37,018 nt of DNA. Source: DASUFI01 sp036274635. GTDB taxonomy: Bacteria; Planctomycetota; B15-G4. Position numbers and translations under genes: made by a program. The stretch spans positions 1 through 37,018 of the forward strand of contig DASUFI010000347.1 of the NCBI GenBank assembly GCA_036274635.1, read 5' to 3'. Shown in pieces: positions 34,016-37,018 of this stretch. Under the pieces are notes generated by a model. The model made no database searches. It worked only from the letters and a program-made list of their open reading frames with translations, and was not told the origin of the DNA. The first letter of the stretch is position 1. Each line of letters starts with the position of its first letter.

Positions 34016-34091
34016 CCAGAGTGGCTCGGCGGCCGCCTTGTCCGCAACATCGACACCGTCTCGGACGAACGCGCCTTGCCCAGACCAGCGC

Positions 34092-34535
34092 CTACGGCGT
34101 GCCGAGGCTCCAATTGCGGAGCACCGCGCGATCCTCGGCCGAAAGGACTGAGTCGCGGTGGACCGGCACGTAGAACCAGGGCGGCATTTCGCCCTCTGCC
34201 ACCTCTTCCCAGCTCTCCTTCAACTTCTTGACCGCTTCCTTGGTCGTGTATCGGTCCCAAGTCGAGAAATTCACCTCCTCGCGCCCCTCGTGCACGTCGC
34301 GCGCGACCAGCCAGGAGACGGGCGCGACCCGGCTGTACCAGGGCCACACCGTCTCGTTGGAATGGCAGTCGTAGCAAGCGCGGCGCAGAACCGCTCGTGC
34401 TTCCGGCGACGCCGGGATCTCAGCCGTTACGGGCGGGTTCGACCGATCCACGGGCACGAATTGGAGAGCTCCCAGAATCAGCGCGATCGCAAGCAAGACC
34501 CACCGTTGGACTTTCCAGCGGAACAACTGTCTCAT
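34092..34535 (-). CDS. Membrane-anchored heme-binding domain protein
   Basis: 147 aa from ATG 34535 (MRQLFRWKVQRWVLL); a start at 34583 would lie close to the attC. One N-terminal TM (about residues 12-28) is followed by the single heme c site CYDCH (C54, C57, H58) within RRACYDCHSNETVWPWYSRVAP. GEMPPWFYVPVH follows, the layout of the Haem_bd (PF14376-like) family. The domain should face the periplasm. Electron transfer or sensing is possible. Confidence 0.85.
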   Translation of the reverse strand: MRQLFRWKVQRWVLLAIALILGALQFVPVDRSNPPVTAEIPASPEARAVLRRACYDCHSNETVWPWYSRVAPVSWLVARDVHEGREEVNFSTWDRYTTKEAVKKLKESWEEVAEGEMPPWFYVPVHRDSVLSAEDRAVLRNWSLGTP

Positions 34536-34562
34536 CAGCCACCTCCGAGCTGGCCTCGTGCC

Positions 34563-34661
34563 GCCTGACGAGCTGCCCTTCAACCGCGGGCCGCGGCCCG
34601 CAGCGCTCCCGGCGGGAACGACGCTGCGCCGCGGCCCATAGGCTGCAAGCTCTGGTCAGGC
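34563..34661 (-). repeat. attC-like site with GCCTGAC/GTCAGGC cores
   Basis: GCCTGAC (34655-34661) and GTCAGGC (34563-34569), read on the minus strand, are perfect complements. Within them GAGCT pairs with AGCTC and GGGCCGCGG with CCGCGGCCC, around a variable middle. Length and arm layout are those of an attC, but both cores carry TGAC/GTCA instead of TAAC/GTTA. The last 27 codons of the neighbouring gene run through the site. Confidence 0.55.
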
Positions 34662-35197
34662 CGGACAATGACCATCGGCTCATCCGCGCGCACCTTGCTC
34701 GCACCACGGCACGCCTGGAGCTTGGGCAGGACATCAGTGCGCCAGAGCTCCTTCTGGCTGGGGTCCAGCGTGAAACATATCTCCGACACTCCGGGATTGT
34801 CGACGGCCGGCTTCAGGAGGGTGTCGAACAGGGCCTGCGTGCGGAACATCGACAGGCACACGTGGAACCACGTCATCTGGCCCAACGCCCGCTCCGAGAA
34901 CCGACGGCTCACCTTGCGCAAAGCGAGCGGGCCGACCAACACCACGTCCGGCAGATGAAGAGACGCCCTGATTGCGCTGATGCCCTCCTGGATGCCGCGC
35001 ACTCGGGCGCCGACTCGTTCGGCGTCTCGCTCACGCCGCAGATCACGGATGAACAGGAGCGCCATGAGGACGAGCGCGATCGACAAGAGCACGTCCACAT
35101 CGATCACGTGCAGGAGGTGCATGATCAGGGCCACGACGGCCGCGATGATGCCAGCGATGGCATCCCAGTCGAGTTGGAGTACCCGCTTGAGTTTCAT
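34580..35197 (-). CDS. Two-TM protein with cytoplasmic domain, unknown function
   Basis: 205 aa, ATG at 35197. Two hydrophobic helices (about residues 13-33 and 34-52) are followed by a basic linker (RDLRRERDAERVGARVRG) and a soluble domain of about 120 residues, with LALRKVSRRFSERALGQMTWFHVCLSMFRTQ. The C-terminus (ending PPGALRAAARG) is encoded by the attC-like repeat and is probably not part of the fold. It sits 29 bp after the cupin gene in what looks like a three-gene cassette. Confidence 0.65.
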   Translation of the reverse strand: MKLKRVLQLDWDAIAGIIAAVVALIMHLLHVIDVDVLLSIALVLMALLFIRDLRRERDAERVGARVRGIQEGISAIRASLHLPDVVLVGPLALRKVSRRFSERALGQMTWFHVCLSMFRTQALFDTLLKPAVDNPGVSEICFTLDPSQKELWRTDVLPKLQACRGASKVRADEPMVIVRPDQSLQPMGRGAASFPPGALRAAARG

Positions 35198-35226
35198 GCG
35201 TGCTTCGCCTCGGTCAGCCCTGACGA

Positions 35227-35580
35227 TCAGCCACGCCGCTCAGATGGGCGCGATTCACTATCTCGGATCATGATCAGCAGCATCTTGAATCGCTCCACCG
35301 CCTGAACCGCATGAGGAACACGGGCCGGAAGCCGCACGAGCTCTCCTGCACTCATCGCGTGCTCCCTGGTTCCGACGCGGACGGTGGCACGACCCTCGAC
35401 CATAAACAGCAGCGCATCGAAGGGCGCTTCGTGTTCGCTCAGGCCCTCGCCCACATCGAAGGCGAAGATGGTCACCGTGCCTGCTCGCGCCTGCGCGAGG
35501 GCCCGGCTGACGACCGAACCGGCCCGGTAATCGACCAGATCGGCGAGGACGGCAGGCTCATCCGCGCCTGGCGCGCTCAC
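35227..35580 (-). CDS. Small cupin-domain protein
   Basis: 117 aa from ATG 35580, which overlaps the upstream stop by 4 bp. It is a single cupin barrel: GEGLSEHEAPFDALLFMVEGRATVRVG (motif 1, one histidine and two acidic residues) and ELVRLPARVPHAVQAVERFKMLLIM (motif 2). One metal ligand histidine pair is reduced compared with classic cupins, so a binding rather than an enzymatic role is possible. Confidence 0.85.
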   Translation of the reverse strand: MSAPGADEPAVLADLVDYRAGSVVSRALAQARAGTVTIFAFDVGEGLSEHEAPFDALLFMVEGRATVRVGTREHAMSAGELVRLPARVPHAVQAVERFKMLLIMIRDSESRPSERRG

Positions 35581-36217
35581 CGTTCCGCTCCTTTCTCGTG
35601 GCCACCCGCGGCGTGTGGGGGCTCATCGAGCTGTCCTGTCGCTGGCTGGCTCGCTGCTTCATGGGCACGTTCAGCGTAGTGGATGAACACCTCGTAAGCC
35701 CTCACGTATTCGCGGCCCGCCTCAACGCTTGCCGTCGAGGTCTTCAAGGCCTTCATCGCCTGGGCAAATCTCTCCGGGAGCCCCCTGCGCGTCGCTTCGG
35801 TCACGAGATCGACCGGCGACTCGACTTCGCCAGTGGCCAACGCCTGGTCGGCTAGCGGAATCGCGGGTCCCAGATCGCGGCCTGCCGGCCTCACTCCCGT
35901 GTACGGAGCGCCTTCTCCCACGCGGTGAACCCGCACCAGCATCTCGAAGAAATACATGTCCGCAAGCTCCTCGGCCTCGGCGCCGAGCTTCCTGACCGCC
36001 AGTGTGCGGACGAAGGCTGCCTGGATCTCCTTCTCATTATCCCTCCGCACCCAGATGAGTACGAGATGGACGTCGCCACTGGCCAAGGCTTGCTGGGCAG
36101 CCTTCACGACAGGGCCGTCCATGCCATCACAGTGGGCAGAGCCGAGTTGGGGAAGAGCAGGATGACCCCGATGGTGAACAGGGTGGCAGCCTCAACAACT
36201 GATCGCCTCGTGCTCAT
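35577..36217 (-). pseudogene. Exported DUF6448-like protein, one frameshift after the signal peptide
   Basis: ATG 36217 opens a signal peptide, MSTRRSVVEAATLFTIGVIL then LFPNSAL, which goes out of frame near 36136. In the next frame HCDGMDGPVVKAA begins the mature protein, which stays open to 35577. One extra base would restore NSALA-HCDG, an ideal signal-peptidase site. The mature part has KLGAEAEELADMYFFEMLVRVHR and GEGAPYTGVRP, matching DUF6448 as I recall it; its function is unknown. It is either a true disruption or a sequencing slip. Internal ATG 36122 would give a cytoplasmic, truncated form. The stop overlaps the cupin ATG. Confidence 0.65.
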
Positions 36218-36248
36218 GCGCGTTTCTGCTGGGAAGTTCAGCTTGCCG

Positions 36249-36354
36249 GCGTAACGACCAGGCCCTCAGCCGCGGGCCGCGGGCCGCGGGCCGGAACCAT
36301 TGCAGCGTGATGCGTGCCGAGCCACGGCCCGTCGGCTGCAAGGGCCGGTTGGCC
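36249..36354 (-). repeat. attC site, well formed
   Basis: The minus strand runs from GGCCAAC (36348-36354) to GTTACGC (36249-36255). GGCCCT-TG-CAGCCG-A-CGGGCC pairs with GGCCCG-CGGCTG-AGGGCC, leaving TG and A unpaired on one side, just the extrahelical-base pattern of attC. It starts 2 bp after the stop of the GIY-YIG-like gene. The middle contains a threefold CCGCGGGC-like repeat. Confidence 0.75.
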
Positions 36355-36356
36355 CG

Positions 36357-36950
36357 CTACTCAGCAAGCTGGCCATGACTGAAGCTCAACGGGAAGTGAG
36401 GAATGGTCAGCCCGGACGGCAGCACGGACGTAACGGACACCGAAGGCGAGTAGGCGTGGTTCAGGCTGGGACGGTTCTCGTGTATGCCGGTGCCGCTGTA
36501 CTCGACGAGCGACTTGAGAGCCGCGATGAGACCCGCCTCGACCGACTCGCGAATGCGCTGCCCGGCGTCGAGCGTGGCCCAGTACACCTCGTAGGCGCGT
36601 AGATTCGCTGCTGCAAGTTGCTGGTAGGACACCATGTCGCCGAGGAAGGCGCCGTTGCAGTTGCCAACACTCGGACGAAAGCGCTCGCAATGACGCCCTT
36701 GTGCGAGCTGGTCGGGGTCGTACAGCGGGTAGCCGCCGCCCAGCGTCCGAATGACGTGGTCGTGGGTGCGCTGGCGAAGGTTGTAGCTCTGGCCCACGTA
36801 CGTGACAACTCGAGCGCGCGGCCAGCCCACGACCCACATGTACACGCCGGGCTGTGCAGGTGGGATGCAGTTGGCCGACCATCCACTGGCATCGAGAAAG
36901 CGGCAGGGACCATCCCACGTGAGTTGGATTTGCTGCGCTGTGCTAGGCAT
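36357..36950 (-). CDS. GIY-YIG nuclease-like protein
   Basis: 197 aa, ATG at 36950. The fold is indicated by PGVYMWVVG (G35-V-Y37), the TYVGQSYNLRQRTHDH segment (Y51-V-G53, R59/R61) and the later VEAGLIAALKSL, where E138 stands at the position of the metal-binding glutamate. N-terminal residues 1-30 and the C-terminal 40 are outside the core. DNA cleavage is plausible since the key residues are kept, but the target is unknown. It forms a complete single-gene cassette between two attC sites. Confidence 0.75.
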   Translation of the reverse strand: MPSTAQQIQLTWDGPCRFLDASGWSANCIPPAQPGVYMWVVGWPRARVVTYVGQSYNLRQRTHDHVIRTLGGGYPLYDPDQLAQGRHCERFRPSVGNCNGAFLGDMVSYQQLAAANLRAYEVYWATLDAGQRIRESVEAGLIAALKSLVEYSGTGIHENRPSLNHAYSPSVSVTSVLPSGLTIPHFPLSFSHGQLAE

Positions 36951-36968
36951 TCGCCTGGCTCCTTGCCG

Positions 36969-37018
36969 GGCTAACGCTCACGGCATCAGCGGCGGCGCGC
37001 GGCGCCGTCCGCTGCATG
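36969..37018 (-). repeat. attC site cut by the window edge
   Basis: GTTAGCC (36969-36975, minus strand) is preceded by an arm CGCCGCCGCTG and its partner CAGCGGACGGCG, which differ by one extrahelical A. The opening core lies beyond 37018. It belongs to the next cassette to the right and marks the junction with the GIY-YIG-like cassette. Confidence 0.7.

Larger units (their letters stand above)
28510..37018 (-). mobile_element. Integron-type gene cassette array (distal part, no integrase visible)
   Basis: All genes from 28510 to 36950 face the same way (minus), are short and mostly functionally unrelated. They are separated by imperfect inverted repeats of about 57-108 bp whose ends follow RYYYAAC and GTTRRRY. 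The repeats share inner sequence such as CAGCGGCGGCGCGG and GCTCCGG. Sites are listed separately. The cassette direction places attI and the integrase gene to the right of 37018. The left boundary is somewhere at 28420-28509, where no clear site was found. It could also be a cluster of attC sites lacking an integrase. An attC covariance search was not possible here. Confidence 0.7.

Noticed and set aside
1..37018. CRISPR arrays, rRNA or tRNA genes, transposases, phage integrases
   Set aside because: No regular short direct repeats, no recognisable RNA genes and no recombinase motifs were seen on either strand by eye.

Overview
The window is a very GC-rich piece of a Gram-negative bacterial chromosome. 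An outer membrane is suggested by the TIGR03545/TIGR03546-type gene, by Tat/lipoprotein-type signals and by several secreted proteins. The phylum cannot be fixed from sequence alone. A deeply branching, aerobic, GC-rich lineage (planctomycete-like or myxobacterium-like) is my best guess and is an inference only.

Left part, 1-10 kb: a coiled-coil membrane protein (cut by the window edge) overlaps a TIGR03546-TIGR03545 fusion, both on the minus strand. A near-perfect 25-bp hairpin separates them from a divergent sarcosine-oxidase-type FAD oxidoreductase and an exported PLP aminotransferase. Then come a secreted protein, a 55-aa membrane protein, a ClC anion transporter with two CBS domains, and a thyA-folA pair whose frames overlap by 4 bp.

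Middle, 10-20.8 kb: two large exported paralogues lie head to tail. They are a tandem segmental duplication of about 2.74 kb, because the second copy still carries a decayed fragment of the start of thyA. The second copy has ATT where the first has ATG. Next is a compact operon of an SPFH/band-7 protein, a ribbon-helix-helix protein, two very small membrane proteins (80 and 29 aa) and two membrane proteins that share a domain. It is followed by a lysine 2,3-aminomutase-type radical SAM enzyme.

20.9-27.1 kb: an A1-type cytochrome c oxidase operon. It encodes a diheme cytochrome c, CoxB with complete CuA ligands, CoxA, two subunit III-type proteins, subunit IV, a small CPYC membrane protein and an SCO-like protein without the copper-binding cysteines. 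An AAA_14/DUF4143 ATPase with its own near-leaderless promoter follows.

Right part, 28.5-37.0 kb: every gene is on the minus strand. Between them lie imperfect inverted repeats with the architecture of integron attC sites (RYYYAAC ... GTTRRRY), best at 30493-30549, 36249-36354 and at the right window edge, more decayed elsewhere. I read this as the distal part of a cassette array. Its cargo is a GIY-YIG-like protein, a DUF6448-like protein with a frameshift, a cupin, a two-TM protein, a heme-binding protein, HigBA with its own promoter and operator, a CopB-type metal ATPase, a YciI-like protein, a DinB-like protein and a DUF1801 protein. No integrase is visible. The cassette orientation predicts attI and intI to the right of 37018.
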